DNA from: Nocardioides panacis
Lineage (GTDB): Bacteria > Actinomycetota > Actinomycetes > Propionibacteriales > Nocardioidaceae
Direction of reading: 5' to 3'
DNA: 64,000 bases
NCBI RefSeq assembly: GCF_019039255.1
Contig: NZ_CP077062.1
Coordinates: forward strand, 2,914,001-2,978,000
The notes under the pieces are model-generated. The model was not told where the DNA came from. It made no database searches and was given only the letters and a program-made list of their open reading frames with translations. This document shows, one piece after another, positions 17,048-26,584 of this stretch; the stretch's first letter is position 1; every line of letters begins with the position of its first letter. Both the position numbers and the translations under genes were made by a program.

Positions 17048-17956
17048 TCAGGACCGGCCGAGCAGGTCCCCGAAGATGTCCCCGTGCTCCTCGACGCGGG
17101 CCAGCACGTCGTCCATCTCGAGCTGGCCGAGCCCCTCCTCCGCGCCGTCCTCGACCTCCTCCCAGGTGCGCGGGGTGGCGACGTACGGACGGTCGCGGCC
17201 GCGCAGGGAGTACGGCGAGATGGTGGTCTTGGCGCCGGTGTTCTGGCTCCAGTCCAGGAACACCTTGCCGCCGCGCAGCGACTTGGTCATCTTCCAGACC
17301 ACCAGCCGCGGGTGCTCGCCGGTGAGCTCCTGGGCGATCTCCTGCGCCTGGTCGCGCACCTCCTCGGCGTCCAGGGCGCCGGGCAGCGCGGCGTACAGGT
17401 GCAGGCCCTTGCTGCCCGAGGTGACCGGTGCCGCGGACAGGCCGCGCTCGGCGAGCTTGTCGCGGACCAGCAGCGCCACCTCGCAGCACTCCCGCAGGCC
17501 GGCCGGATGGCCCGGGTCCAGGTCGATCACCAGCCGGTCCGGGTGCCGCGGCCTCCCGTCCTTCCCGACCGTCCACTGGTGCACGTGCAGCTCCAGGGAG
17601 GCCAGGTTGGCGAAGTAGGTCAGGTCGGCCAGTCCGTCGATGACCGGGTAGCTGATCGTGTCGCCGCCGCCGCGGGAGCCGGTGGACGGCACGGTCACCG
17701 AGTGCAGCCACTTCGGCGCCCCGGACGGCAGGTTCTTCTCGAAGAACTGCATGTCGCCGGTGCCGTGCGGCCAGCGGATCCGGGTCACCGCGCGGTGCGC
17801 GAGGTGCGGCAGCAGCACCCCGGAGACCCGCGCGTAGTAGTTGAGCACCTCGCCCTTGGTGGTGCCGGTGGTCGGGTACATCACCTTGCCCAGGTTGCTG
17901 ATCTTCAGCGTCCGGCCGTCCACGTCGACGAGCACCTCGTCGGTCTGCTCAGCCAT
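17048..17956 (-). CDS. ligD: LigD-type DNA polymerase/primase domain protein (NHEJ)
   Basis: 302 residues, corresponding to the LigD polymerase domain alone (archaeo-eukaryotic primase superfamily). Visible motifs include LGKVMYPTTGTTKGEVLNYY, the catalytic acidic pair in LVIDLDPG, and SGSKGLHLYA, which supplies nucleotide-binding residues. It fills gaps with ribo- or deoxyribonucleotides at double-strand ends during non-homologous end joining. M. tuberculosis LigD fuses polymerase, nuclease and ligase; here the polymerase is a separate gene overlapping the ligase gene by 8 bases, and no nuclease domain is present. The start follows the ligase stop. Confidence 0.92.
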   Translation of the reverse strand: MAEQTDEVLVDVDGRTLKISNLGKVMYPTTGTTKGEVLNYYARVSGVLLPHLAHRAVTRIRWPHGTGDMQFFEKNLPSGAPKWLHSVTVPSTGSRGGGDTISYPVIDGLADLTYFANLASLELHVHQWTVGKDGRPRHPDRLVIDLDPGHPAGLRECCEVALLVRDKLAERGLSAAPVTSGSKGLHLYAALPGALDAEEVRDQAQEIAQELTGEHPRLVVWKMTKSLRGGKVFLDWSQNTGAKTTISPYSLRGRDRPYVATPRTWEEVEDGAEEGLGQLEMDDVLARVEEHGDIFGDLLGRS

Positions 17957-18908
17957 CCCGGTCCTCCAGGTCCACCGGCGAGAGGTCGGTGCGGACGCCG
18001 CGGTAGGCCGGCTGCCGCAGCCGCTTGGCCGGGGTCATCCCGAGCGCGGCGACGTCGACGACGACCTCGGGCCGGACCCAGACGGTGCCGGCCGCGTCCA
18101 CGGCGGGTACGTCGTCCGCGAACGGTGACGCGTCGGCGAGCAGCGGCCCGAGGACCTCGAGCAGCCGCTGGCCCTGCTTGCCGGCGATGCCGCTACCGAC
18201 CCGGCCCCGGTAGACCAGCCCCGCCCCGGTGGGCTCCCCCACCAGCACCGCGCCGATCCGCGAGGTGCTGTCGGTCTCGTGGCGCCAGCCCCCGACGACG
18301 TACGAGCCGATCGCCCGGTGCGGGAACTTCAGCCAGTCCGGCGAGCGGCGTCCGGGGTGGTAGAGCGAGGACCGCCTCTTGGAGACGATGCCCTCGAGGC
18401 GCTGCTCCTCGGTGGCCTGCAGCAGCATCGCGCCGTCGTCGTACGCCGCCGGCACCTGCCAGTGCACGTCGGCCAGCCCGAGGCCCTCGAGCAGCTCCCG
18501 GCGCTCGCTCAGGGGACGGCCGGTGAGGTCCTCGCCGTCGAGGCGGAGCAGGTCGAAGACCAGCAGGGTGACCGGGTTGGACTCGGCCAGCAGGGCCGCC
18601 CGGCGGGCGTTGCCGACGTGGATCCGGTCGGCCAGCGCCCCGAAGGTCGGCACGCCGTCGAGGAACGCGACCACCTCGCCGTCGAGCAGCACGTCGCGGC
18701 CGAGACCGGCCAGGCCGTGCAGCTCGGGGAAGGACACCCGGACGTCCTTCTCGTTGCGCGAGCGGACGTGCAGCTCGCCCGGCCGGTCGGGGTCGTCGTC
18801 GGTCGGGTGCACGTCGACCAGGACACGCATGCCGTCCCACTTCACCTCGTGCAGCCACTCGGGCCCGGCGGGCACGTGGGTCCCCTTGGTGGCGAGCATC
18901 GGGCGCAT
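17949..18908 (-). CDS. ligD: ATP-dependent DNA ligase, LigD ligase-domain type
   Basis: 319 residues from the ATG at 18908. The adenylation lysine lies in EVKWDGMR near residue 23, followed by the nucleotidyltransferase motifs RSRNEKD, LLDGEVVAF, LLVFDLLRLDG, EGIVSKRR and PDWLKFP. An OB-fold domain closes the protein. It seals NHEJ breaks with Ku and the LigD polymerase. Possible alternative starts are ATGs at 18917 and 18899. A GGGAGG lies 1 base before the 18908 ATG but 10 bases before 18899, so translation may begin at 18899 (MLATKG). It is divergent from ku across a 75-base gap that holds both promoters. Confidence 0.92.
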   Translation of the reverse strand: MRPMLATKGTHVPAGPEWLHEVKWDGMRVLVDVHPTDDDPDRPGELHVRSRNEKDVRVSFPELHGLAGLGRDVLLDGEVVAFLDGVPTFGALADRIHVGNARRAALLAESNPVTLLVFDLLRLDGEDLTGRPLSERRELLEGLGLADVHWQVPAAYDDGAMLLQATEEQRLEGIVSKRRSSLYHPGRRSPDWLKFPHRAIGSYVVGGWRHETDSTSRIGAVLVGEPTGAGLVYRGRVGSGIAGKQGQRLLEVLGPLLADASPFADDVPAVDAAGTVWVRPEVVVDVAALGMTPAKRLRQPAYRGVRTDLSPVDLEDRDG

Positions 18909-18983
18909 GCCTCCCATCCTTGCCCATCGGTGCGACATGATGGTGCCGAGACGACGACGTACTCGCGACTGAAGGAGCAGCCC

Positions 18984-19919
18984 ATGCGTGCCATCTGGAA
19001 AGGCGCGGTGTCCTTCGGACTGGTGAGCGTGCCGGTCAAGCTCTACGCCGCGACCGAGAGCCACGACATCTCCTTCCGGCAGGTGCACGCCAAGGACGGC
19101 GGACGGATCAAGTACCAGCGGGTCTGCAGCATCGACGGCGAGGAGGTCGCCTACGCCGACATCGCCAAGGGCTACGAGACCGAGGACGGCCAGATGGTCG
19201 TGCTCGACGACGACGACTTCGCCGAGCTGCCGGCCAGCAGCAGCCGCGAGATCTCCGTCGAGAAGTTCGTGCCGACCGGGCAGATCGACCCCCTGTGGCT
19301 GGAGAAGTCCTACTACCTCGAGCCCGACAAGACCGCCGCGAAGCCCTACGCGCTGCTGCGCGAGGCGCTCAAGGAGGCCGACCGGGTCGCCGTGGTGACC
19401 GTCTCGATCCGCACCCGGATGACCACAGCGGTGCTGCGGGTCCGCGACGACGTGATCGTGATGCAGACGATGCTGTGGCCCGACGAGGTCCGCAAGCCGG
19501 ACTTCGCGGGGCTCGACGCGACCGAGCACGCCGCGACCGCCAACGAGCTCAAGATGGCCAAGCTGCTCGTGGAGACCCTGGCCGGCGACTACGACGCCTC
19601 GGAGTTCGACGACGACTACGCCAAGGCCGTCGAGGCGCTGGTGGCCGCCAAGCTCGAGGGCGGCGAGGTCAAGGCCGTCGAGCAGCCGAAGAAGACCACC
19701 GGCGAGGTCGTCGACCTGCTCGCGGCGCTGCAGCGCTCCGTCGACGCGGCGAAGACCTCGCGCGGCGAGTCCCCGGCGAAGGCCGACACCGACGCGGAGA
19801 CCGAGAAGCCGGCGAAGAAGACCGCCGCCAAGAAGGCGCCGGCGAAGAAGGCGGCGGCCAAGAAGACCGCCGCCAAGAAGGCGCCCGCGAAGAAGGCGGC
19901 GGCCAAGAAGGCCAGCTGA
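18984..19919 (+). CDS. ku: Non-homologous end-joining protein Ku
   Basis: 311 residues, ATG at 18984 with GAAGGAG 7 bases upstream. The Ku core (about 1-255) starts MRAIWKGAVSFGLVSVPVKLY and contains the bridge-forming VSIRTRM region and the helical part ending near VVDLLAALQRSV. Bacterial Ku forms a homodimeric ring on DNA ends and recruits LigD. The last roughly 40 residues are a Lys/Ala-rich tail of repeated AKKA/PAKK units. Basic C-terminal extensions of this kind are known in some actinobacterial Ku proteins to bind DNA. It is paired with the two ligD genes on the opposite strand. Confidence 0.96.
   Translation: MRAIWKGAVSFGLVSVPVKLYAATESHDISFRQVHAKDGGRIKYQRVCSIDGEEVAYADIAKGYETEDGQMVVLDDDDFAELPASSSREISVEKFVPTGQIDPLWLEKSYYLEPDKTAAKPYALLREALKEADRVAVVTVSIRTRMTTAVLRVRDDVIVMQTMLWPDEVRKPDFAGLDATEHAATANELKMAKLLVETLAGDYDASEFDDDYAKAVEALVAAKLEGGEVKAVEQPKKTTGEVVDLLAALQRSVDAAKTSRGESPAKADTDAETEKPAKKTAAKKAPAKKAAAKKTAAKKAPAKKAAAKKAS
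19818..19907 (+). repeat. Two 45-bp tandem repeats in the ku 3' end
   Basis: Two near-identical 45-bp units (19818-19862 and 19863-19907) encode the basic Lys/Ala tail of Ku. They differ at one or two third positions. In-frame length variation here would change only the number of tail units. Confidence 0.8.
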
Positions 19920-19926
19920 GCCTGGC

Positions 19927-21330
19927 TCAGGGGCGCAGGGCGGGGCGGGCGCCGGCCCAGGGCCGGGCCTGCTCGAGCTGGGCGGAGACGGTCAGCAGGG
20001 TGGTCTCGTCGTGCGCCCGCCCGACCAGCTGTACGGCGGTCGGCAGCCCGTCGGTCGCGAAGCCGGCCGGCACCGACGCGGCCGGGTTGCCGGTCACGTT
20101 CCACAGCGCCGTGTAGGCGATCATCGGCATCGCCAGGAGTGCGGCCCGCACGGTGCCCACGCCGTCCAGCACCCCGACCTCGGGGGGCCGGTGCGCGATC
20201 GCCGGGGTGAGCAGCAGGTCGCAGCGGTCGAAGACCCGGCCGGCCTTCTGCGCGACCTGCTCGCCCTGCCGGATCGCCCACTCGCGGACCCGCGGGGTGA
20301 CCCACCGGCCCAGCCGGACGGTCTCCCGGGTCCGGCGCTCGACCCGGTCGGGGTGCTCGAGCCCGTCCGCGCCGGTGCGCACGCCGGCGAAGAACTGCGG
20401 CACGAACGCGGTCGTCGGGTCCGGGTAGCCGGGGTCGACCTCCTCGACGTGGTGCCCGAGGGAGGCGAGCAGGTTCGCGGTCTCGTGCACCGCGGCGACG
20501 TGCTCGGGGTCGGGCCGGACGCCGAGCGTCACCGGCTTCGTCGACCAGCCGATCCGCAGCGGGGTGAACGGCGCGTCGACGGCCGCGGTGAAGGACGTCG
20601 CCGGCTCCCGGGCGCTCCAGCGGTCCACCGGCAGCGTGCCGCGCAGCACGTCGTAGACCACGGCGCTGTCCCGCACCGACCGGGTCAGCGGTCCGGTGGT
20701 GCTCAGCGCCCACCAGCCGTGCGGGTGCGGGGCCATCGTCACGCGGCCGCGCTGCGGCTTGAGGCCGTAGAGCCCGCAGCACGCCGACGGGATCCGGATG
20801 GAGCCGCCGCCGTCGCCGCCGAGGCCGAACGGGACCAGCCCGGCGGCCACCGCGGCGGCCGTCCCGCCGCTGGAGCCGCCCGGCGACCTCCGGGGGTCCC
20901 ACGGGTTGCCGGTGAGGCCGTGCGCCACCGACTCGGTGAACGGCCACTGCCCGAACTCCGGCATGTTCGTCTTGCCCACGACCACCGCCCCGGCCGCGCG
21001 CAGCCGGCGCACCACCTCGGCGTCGGCCGCGGCCGGGGTGCTGTTGCCGCGTCCCCCGAACGTCGTCACCCGGCCGGCGACGTCGAGCTCCTCCTTGACC
21101 GCCACGGGGACGCCGTGCAGCGGGCCTCGCTCACCTGGCTGCGTGTCCCGCGCGGCCGCCTCGGCGAGGGCCTCGTCGCCGAGCACCGTCGTGAACGCGT
21201 TGAGCTGCCCGTCGTACCGCGCGATGCGCTCGAGGACGCCGGCGACCAGCTCGCGCGAGGACACACGCCCGGAGGCGACCGCGGCGGCCTGGCCCGTGAC
21301 GCCGGCGAACCAGAGGTCGTCGTCGCTCAC
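19927..21330 (-). CDS. Amidase (amidase signature family)
   Basis: 467 residues from the GTG at 21330, chosen because it overlaps the stop of the upstream peptidase gene (GTGA). An upstream in-frame ATG at 21345 is less likely. The Ser-cisSer-Lys triad of the family is visible: Lys in [13 protein letters not shown], and the two Ser in [12 protein letters not shown]. The later [22 protein letters not shown] block is diagnostic. These enzymes hydrolyse amides such as carboxamides or aryl amides. The substrate is unknown. Coupled to an M20 peptidase-like gene, it may act on the same class of N-acyl or amide compounds; that is inference. Confidence 0.92.
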   Translation of the reverse strand: MSDDDLWFAGVTGQAAAVASGRVSSRELVAGVLERIARYDGQLNAFTTVLGDEALAEAAARDTQPGERGPLHGVPVAVKEELDVAGRVTTFGGRGNSTPAAADAEVVRRLRAAGAVVVGKTNMPEFGQWPFTESVAHGLTGNPWDPRRSPGGSSGGTAAAVAAGLVPFGLGGDGGGSIRIPSACCGLYGLKPQRGRVTMAPHPHGWWALSTTGPLTRSVRDSAVVYDVLRGTLPVDRWSAREPATSFTAAVDAPFTPLRIGWSTKPVTLGVRPDPEHVAAVHETANLLASLGHHVEEVDPGYPDPTTAFVPQFFAGVRTGADGLEHPDRVERRTRETVRLGRWVTPRVREWAIRQGEQVAQKAGRVFDRCDLLLTPAIAHRPPEVGVLDGVGTVRAALLAMPMIAYTALWNVTGNPAASVPAGFATDGLPTAVQLVGRAHDETTLLTVSAQLEQARPWAGARPALRP

Positions 21331-22608
21331 CCGAGGGTCCCGCACCGGCGCAGCGCGAGCACGGTCAGCGCCCGGGTGACCTGCACGAGCTGGTCGAGGT
21401 CGACCTTCTCCAGCGGCGCGTGCGCGTCGGCGATGTCACCTGGGCCGTAGTGCAGGGTGGGGATGCCGCCGATGCCGGTGTAGAGCCGCAGGTCGCTGCC
21501 GTAGACGCCGGCCGCCAGCGGTGGGTGGGCGCCCCCGGTCGCGGCGACCGCGGTGGACACCTCGCCGATCAGCGGGTGGTCGGCGTCCGTGCTGCCGCTG
21601 GCGAACTGGCCGCCCGGCCAGGTGACGATCGGCCGGTTCTCGCGCAGCCACGGGTCCTTGACGGCGACCTCGTTGACGACGTCCTCGAACCGGGCGCGGG
21701 CCAGCCGCGGGTCCTCGCCGATCTGCACGCCGAAGCGGCCCTCGGCGACCAGCCGGTCGGGGACGTTGCTCGACCACTCGCCGGCGGTGACCATGCCGAC
21801 CGACAGCGCGTAGGGCACCTCGCCGACGAACAGCGGGTCGGGGTCGCGGTTGCGCTCGGCCTCGAACCCCATCAGGGCCGCGTGGATCGGCAGGAACGCC
21901 TCGAAGGCGCTCACGCCCTCCTTGCGCATGCTGCCGTGCGCCGACCGGCCGGCCACCTCGATCCGGAAGGTCAGCGCCCCCGCGGTGGCGGTGAGGATCT
22001 TGGCGCTGGTGGGCTCGGTGATCACCGCCGCCTCGCCGATGTGCCCGCGACGCAGGGTCGCGAACGCCCCGAGGCCGCCGTCCTCCTCCCCCACCACGAA
22101 GTGCAGCGCGAGCGGTCGCTCGAGCCGGACCCCGGCGGCGTGCAGCGTGCGCAGCACCGCGAGGTTGGCGGCGGCGCCGGCCTTCATGTCGCAGGTGCCG
22201 CGGCCGTACATCGACCCCTCGCGGATCTCCGCGGAGAACGGGTTGGCGCCCAGCCAGTTGTCCGGGTCCCCCCGGAGGTACGACGTCCAGGTGGCTCTGC
22301 AGCACCAGCCCGGGCATGCCCTCGCCGGGGGTCGTGCCGACCACGCCGACCGCCTGCTCCCGGGTCACCTCGACGCCCGGGAACCACGGGTCCTCCGCGA
22401 GCTCGTCGAGATCGATGTCCCAGCGGTCCACCTCGACGTCGAGGTCCCGCAGCATCGCGGCGGCGTGCTCCTGCACCTCGACCTCGGCGTCGGTGCCCCC
22501 CATGCTCGGGATCCGCACCAGCTCCATCAGCGACTCGACCAGGACTTGCTCGTCCAGGTGTCCGAGGACGGACCGCTCGGCGGACGTCAGCTCTTCGGGA
22601 CTGCTCAT
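21327..22608 (-). CDS. M20 family peptidase/deacylase, frameshifted as read
   Basis: Start ATG at 22608 ([13 protein letters not shown]). The first ~110 codons carry the M20 N-terminal metal motif (SHLDVVPPG), then the frame is lost at a run of six C at 22268-22273. The rest ([36 protein letters not shown], then [20 protein letters not shown]) continues in the next frame to the stop at 21327. Removing one C gives an uninterrupted 426-residue protein of normal M20 length. The metal-binding His, Asp and Glu residues are all conserved, arguing for a sequencing error rather than a dead gene. Family members are dinuclear zinc aminopeptidases, carboxypeptidases or N-acyl-amino-acid deacylases. Confidence 0.85.
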
Positions 22609-22651
22609 GTCCCGAGTGTGCCGCACCCCCGCCGCTATCGTTCGAGGGGTG

Positions 22652-23311
22652 GTGACGATTGCGGTGTGCGAGGACGACGCGGCGCTGCGATCCGTGCTGG
22701 CCCGGGCGGTGAAGGCCGCCGGACACGACGTGGTGGTCGCCCGCAACGGCGGCGAGGCGCTGCGGCTGTTCCCGAAGGTCTCCCCCGACGTGGTGATCCT
22801 CGACATCGGCCTGCCCGACAGCGACGGTCGCGACGTCTGCCTCGCGCTGCGGGCCGGCGGCCTGGCCGCGCCGGTGCTGTTCCTGACCGCCCGCGACGGG
22901 GTCCACGACAAGGTCGCGGGCTTCGAGTCCGGCGGCGACGACTACCTCACCAAGCCGTTCGAGCTGCCCGAGCTGCTGGTCCGGATCTCCGCCCTGGCCC
23001 GGCGGGCCGGCGCCGCCGCCACACCGCCCGAGGGGCTGCACCTCGACCCGGCCCGGCACGCGGTCACCGCGCACGGCGCGACCGTGCCGCTCACCCCGAC
23101 CGAGTTCCGGCTGCTCGCCAAGCTGCTGGCCACCCCCGAGCACGTCGTCCGGCGGCACGCGCTGGTCGCGGCCGGCTGGCCGATGGGGGCCTCCGTGCAC
23201 GACAACACGCTGGACTCCTACATGGCCCGGCTGCGCCGCAAGCTGGACGTCCTGGCCGGGGTGGAGCGGTCGATCGACACCGTGCGTGGCGTGGGCTACG
23301 TGTGGCGGTGA
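22652..23311 (+). CDS. OmpR/PhoB-family response regulator
   Basis: About 219 residues. The receiver domain has the acidic pair (CEDDA), phospho-acceptor Asp in VVILDIGLPDSDGRD, Thr in LFLTARD and Lys in YLTKPFE. The C-terminal winged helix ends with NTLDSYMARLRRKLDV and a VRGVGYVWR finish. Start is one of two adjacent GTG codons (22649 or 22652). The gene is divergent from the M20 gene (about 43-base gap) and overlaps the downstream histidine kinase gene. The signal and regulon are unknown. Confidence 0.9.
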   Translation: MTIAVCEDDAALRSVLARAVKAAGHDVVVARNGGEALRLFPKVSPDVVILDIGLPDSDGRDVCLALRAGGLAAPVLFLTARDGVHDKVAGFESGGDDYLTKPFELPELLVRISALARRAGAAATPPEGLHLDPARHAVTAHGATVPLTPTEFRLLAKLLATPEHVVRRHALVAAGWPMGASVHDNTLDSYMARLRRKLDVLAGVERSIDTVRGVGYVWR

Positions 23312-24618
23312 GGCTCGGGCTCCGGGGCCGGCTGGTCGCCACCACGGTCGCCGCCGCCCTGGCCGCGGTCACCGTGCTGGTGGTCGGGCTCCAGCTGCTG
23401 CTGGCCCACCAGTCGTCGCGGGACTCGCTGACCGCCCTGCAGGGCCGCGCCGACGCCGCGGCGACCACCGTCCGGTTCGCCGGCGACCGGGCCCGGGTGC
23501 TGGAGGCGCCGGCCGACTCCCTGGACCAGAACATCTGGATCTACGACGCCGCCGGCCGGCGCATCGACGGCACCGAGCCGCCCCGCCGGGTCCGGGCCCA
23601 GGTCGCCCGGCTGAGCTCGTCGACGTCGGAGCGGGACGTGGTCGTCGACGGCGGGATCCGGTTGCTCGCCCGGCCGGTGCCGCGGGAGGGCTCCGGGGCC
23701 GTCGGGGCGGTGGTGGTGGCGGCGCTGGACCTCGCGCCCTACGAGTCGGCCGAGCGCCGCGGGCTGGTGGTGAGCCTCGCCCTCGGGCTGATCACGGTGG
23801 CCGGCGCCGGCGCCGCGGCCTGGGCCGCCTGCGGCTACGCCCTGCGGCAGGTACGGCGGATGGCCCGGCGCGCCGACGAGTGGCGGGAGCACGACCTCGC
23901 GGGGCGCTTCGAGCTCGGTCCCCCGCGCGACGAGCTGACCGAGCTGGCCGACACCCTCGACCGGATGCTCGACCGGATCGCGCAGGCGATCCTGGCGGAG
24001 CGGCGGCTCACCGACGAGGTGGCGCACGAGCTGCGCACGCCGTTGACGGTGATCCGCTCCGAGGCCCAGCTGGCCCTGGTGGAGGCCGGACCGGACGCAG
24101 CCTCGACGGCGTCCCTGGACGCGATCGTCGCGGCGACCGAGCGGATGGCCGCCTCGATCCAGACGATGCTCTCGGTCGCCCGGTCCGCGCACGCCGACGA
24201 GGCCACCTGCGGCACCGCCGAGGTGCTCGACGAGGTCCGGGCGCACGCGACGGACGTCCCGGGGGTGCGCGTGGAGGTCGACGACCCGGGCCAGGACGTG
24301 CTGCTGGCCGCCCCGCTGCGGGTGGTCGGCGCGGCCGTCGTACCGCTGCTGGACAACGCGGTCCGGCACGCCGCCACCCGGGTCCGGGTGCACGTCACCC
24401 TGGAGTCCCGCCGGGTGCTGCTGCACGTCGAGGACGACGGGGAGGGCGTGGCCGGGGACCGGCGGGAGCGGATCTTCGAGCCCGGCCACAGCACCGCCCC
24501 GCACGGCGCCGGGCTGGGGCTGTCGCTGTCCCGGCGGCTGGCCCACTCGGTCGGCGGCGAGGTCGGCGAGCAGGGCGACGGGCACGGCCACTTCGTGCTC
24601 ACGGTGCCCCGCGCCTGA
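23308..24618 (+). CDS. Sensor histidine kinase
   Basis: 436 residues from the GTG at 23308, overlapping the regulator stop (GTGA); GTG at 23302 is an alternative. TM1 (about 10-32), an extracytoplasmic sensor domain (about 33-150), TM2 (about 152-178) and a HAMP-like linker precede the H box VAHELRTPLTVIR. The ATPase part shows an N box (PLLDNAVRHA), G1 (EDDGEGV), an F box (IFEPGHS) and G2 (GAGLGLSLS). It presumably phosphorylates the adjacent OmpR-type regulator. The neighbouring 24662 gene could be a target or accessory membrane protein. Confidence 0.92.
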   Translation: MRLGLRGRLVATTVAAALAAVTVLVVGLQLLLAHQSSRDSLTALQGRADAAATTVRFAGDRARVLEAPADSLDQNIWIYDAAGRRIDGTEPPRRVRAQVARLSSSTSERDVVVDGGIRLLARPVPREGSGAVGAVVVAALDLAPYESAERRGLVVSLALGLITVAGAGAAAWAACGYALRQVRRMARRADEWREHDLAGRFELGPPRDELTELADTLDRMLDRIAQAILAERRLTDEVAHELRTPLTVIRSEAQLALVEAGPDAASTASLDAIVAATERMAASIQTMLSVARSAHADEATCGTAEVLDEVRAHATDVPGVRVEVDDPGQDVLLAAPLRVVGAAVVPLLDNAVRHAATRVRVHVTLESRRVLLHVEDDGEGVAGDRRERIFEPGHSTAPHGAGLGLSLSRRLAHSVGGEVGEQGDGHGHFVLTVPRA

Positions 24619-24661
24619 CGCGGTCAGGTTGCCTCCAGGTTCGCGGTGCGACCGTCGGGGC

Positions 24662-25477
24662 ATGAATCGAGACACCTCCGTGGCCGCCGTGCCGCTGCGC
24701 ACCCTCCTGAACAAGGTCCCCGAGGTCACCCTGTACTTCTGGGTGATCAAGATCCTGTGCACGACGGTCGGGGAGACGTTCGCGGACTACCTCAACGAGA
24801 CGCTGGGGTTCGGCCTCGACAACACCTCGATCCTGATGACCGCGGCGCTCGTGGTGGCGCTGGTGTTCCAGTTCCGGGCCCGCCGGTACGTCCCCGGCAT
24901 CTACTGGCTCGCGGTGGTGCTGATCAGCGTCGTGGGCACCCTGCTCAGCGACAAGCTGGTCGACGACCTCGGGGTCCCGCTGCAGACCTCGACGATCGGC
25001 TTCGCGATCCTGCTCGCGCTCACCTTCGCCGCCTGGTGGGCCAGCGAGCGCACCCTGTCGATCCACTCGATCGTCACCCGCCGCCGGGAGGCGTTCTACT
25101 GGCTGGCGATCCTGTTCACCTTCGCCCTGGGTACCTCGGCGGGCGACCTGTTCGACGAGCAGATGGGGGTCGGCTACTGGCCGACCGTCGCGCTGGTCGC
25201 GGTGCTCATCGCGCTGATCACCGCCGCGCACCGGTTCCTGCACCTCGACGCCGTGCTGGCGTTCTGGCTGGCCTACATCCTGACCCGCCCGCTGGGCGCC
25301 TCGATCGGCGACGGCATGTCGCAGGCGCACCAGGACGGTGGCCTGGGGCTCGGGACGACCGGCACCAGCGTGATCTTCCTGACGGTGATCCTCGCCCTGG
25401 TGGTCTTCCTGGCCGTCACGAAGGTCGACCAGACGAGCACCGCCGAGACCATCGAGACCGACCCGGCCCGGGTCTGA
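24662..25477 (+). CDS. COG4705-type integral membrane protein
   Basis: 271 residues with about eight TM segments and little else. It appears internally duplicated: four related blocks of the form TxGExFADYLxE (CTTVGETFADYLNE near residue 28, GTLLSDKLVDDL near 90, GTSAGDLFDEQ near 152, GASIGDGMSQ near 215) recur at about 62-residue spacing. Each places acidic residues within the membrane, suggesting an ion or small-solute carrier. The function of this family is not established to my knowledge. It lies 43 bases downstream of the histidine kinase on the same strand and is probably co-transcribed with the two-component system. Confidence 0.7.
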   Translation: MNRDTSVAAVPLRTLLNKVPEVTLYFWVIKILCTTVGETFADYLNETLGFGLDNTSILMTAALVVALVFQFRARRYVPGIYWLAVVLISVVGTLLSDKLVDDLGVPLQTSTIGFAILLALTFAAWWASERTLSIHSIVTRRREAFYWLAILFTFALGTSAGDLFDEQMGVGYWPTVALVAVLIALITAAHRFLHLDAVLAFWLAYILTRPLGASIGDGMSQAHQDGGLGLGTTGTSVIFLTVILALVVFLAVTKVDQTSTAETIETDPARV

Positions 25478-25513
25478 CGAGCAGCTGGTCGCCGTACGCC
25501 AGGAATCCCCTCC

Positions 25514-26574
25514 CTAGTCCGCTTCCCAGCGGAACAGGCGTGCGGCGACCAGCGTCACCACCGCCGCGAACGCGAGCAGGATGCCGATCGGGGCGAACGC
25601 CGCCGACGGCCCTGACCGCGCACCATCACGTCGAGCATGCCGTCGTTGAGGTGCCGCAGCGGCAGCAGGTTCGAGGTCACCTGCAGCCAGCCCGGCGCCC
25701 CGTCGAGGGGGAAGAACGAGCCGGACAGGAACGCCATCGGCAGCACCAGGAAGTTCGCGAGGTTCACCGCGCCCTCCTGGGTCTTCGCGACCGAGCCGGC
25801 GAGCAGGCCGAGCGACATGAACGCCAGCGTGCCGGCGACCAGCAGCGGGACCGCCATCCACCACGAGCCGGTGAGGCGCAGCCCGAAGGCGCTCATGCCG
25901 AGGCCGAGGAAGATCGCCATCTGCACCAAGGCGATCAGCACCGTGACCACGACCCGGGCGCCGACGACCGACCCGGCCGAGACCGGGGACAGCTGCAGCC
26001 GCCGCAGGAGCTTGCTGTTGCGCCACCCCTGCAGGGTCGCCGCGGCACCGAACGCCGCGCTCATCGCCACCGCCCAGCCGAGCAGCCCGGGCGTCACGAA
26101 CTGGATGGTCCTCAGCGACTTGTCCTCGACCCGCTCGCCGACGAACGTGTAGCGCGGCGGCCGGCCGGACGCCTCCTGGTTGGCGCCGTCCACGAAGGCG
26201 TTCAGGGTGCCCTGGGTGATCGCGGCCTTCACCTGGTCGGTCTGCGTGTAGTGCGCGACCAAGATGTCCCCGCGCATCTCGATCGCCGCGTCCGCGTCGC
26301 CCTTGCGGACCTGCGCGAGCGCGGCCGGGAGCCGGGTGGCGTGAGTGACCTCGAAGGTCTGGTCGTAGGCCTGCTTCGCGCCGGGCCCGAGCCCGTCCAC
26401 CAAGCCGACGTGCCCCACCTCGACGACCGCGATCTTCGGGCTGTTCTCGTAGTCGAAGACGCCGCCGAACAGCACCAGGAACATCAGCGGGAAGACCACC
26501 GCGAAGAACATCGACATCTTGTCGCGAAGGAAGCCCTTGACGATGGCCAGCGCGATCGCCCGGAAGGCCGTCAT
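25514..26574 (-). CDS. ABC-2 type transporter permease (DrrB-like), frameshifted as read
   Basis: Start ATG at 26574 (MTAFRAIALAIVKGFLRDKM). TM1 lies near residues 20-42, then an extracytoplasmic domain to about 170, followed by several TM segments and the ABC-2 signature NLLPLRHLNDGMLDVM. The frame breaks near 25608-25612, where adding one G/C (CAGGG to CAGGGG on the minus strand) restores a final hydrophobic helix and the stop at 25514 (…ARLFRWEAD). The restored length is 353 residues, normal for the family. It works with the ATPase encoded 10 bases upstream, most likely as an exporter of drugs or lipids. Confidence 0.8.
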
Positions 26575-26584
26575 CTGGCCGTGC

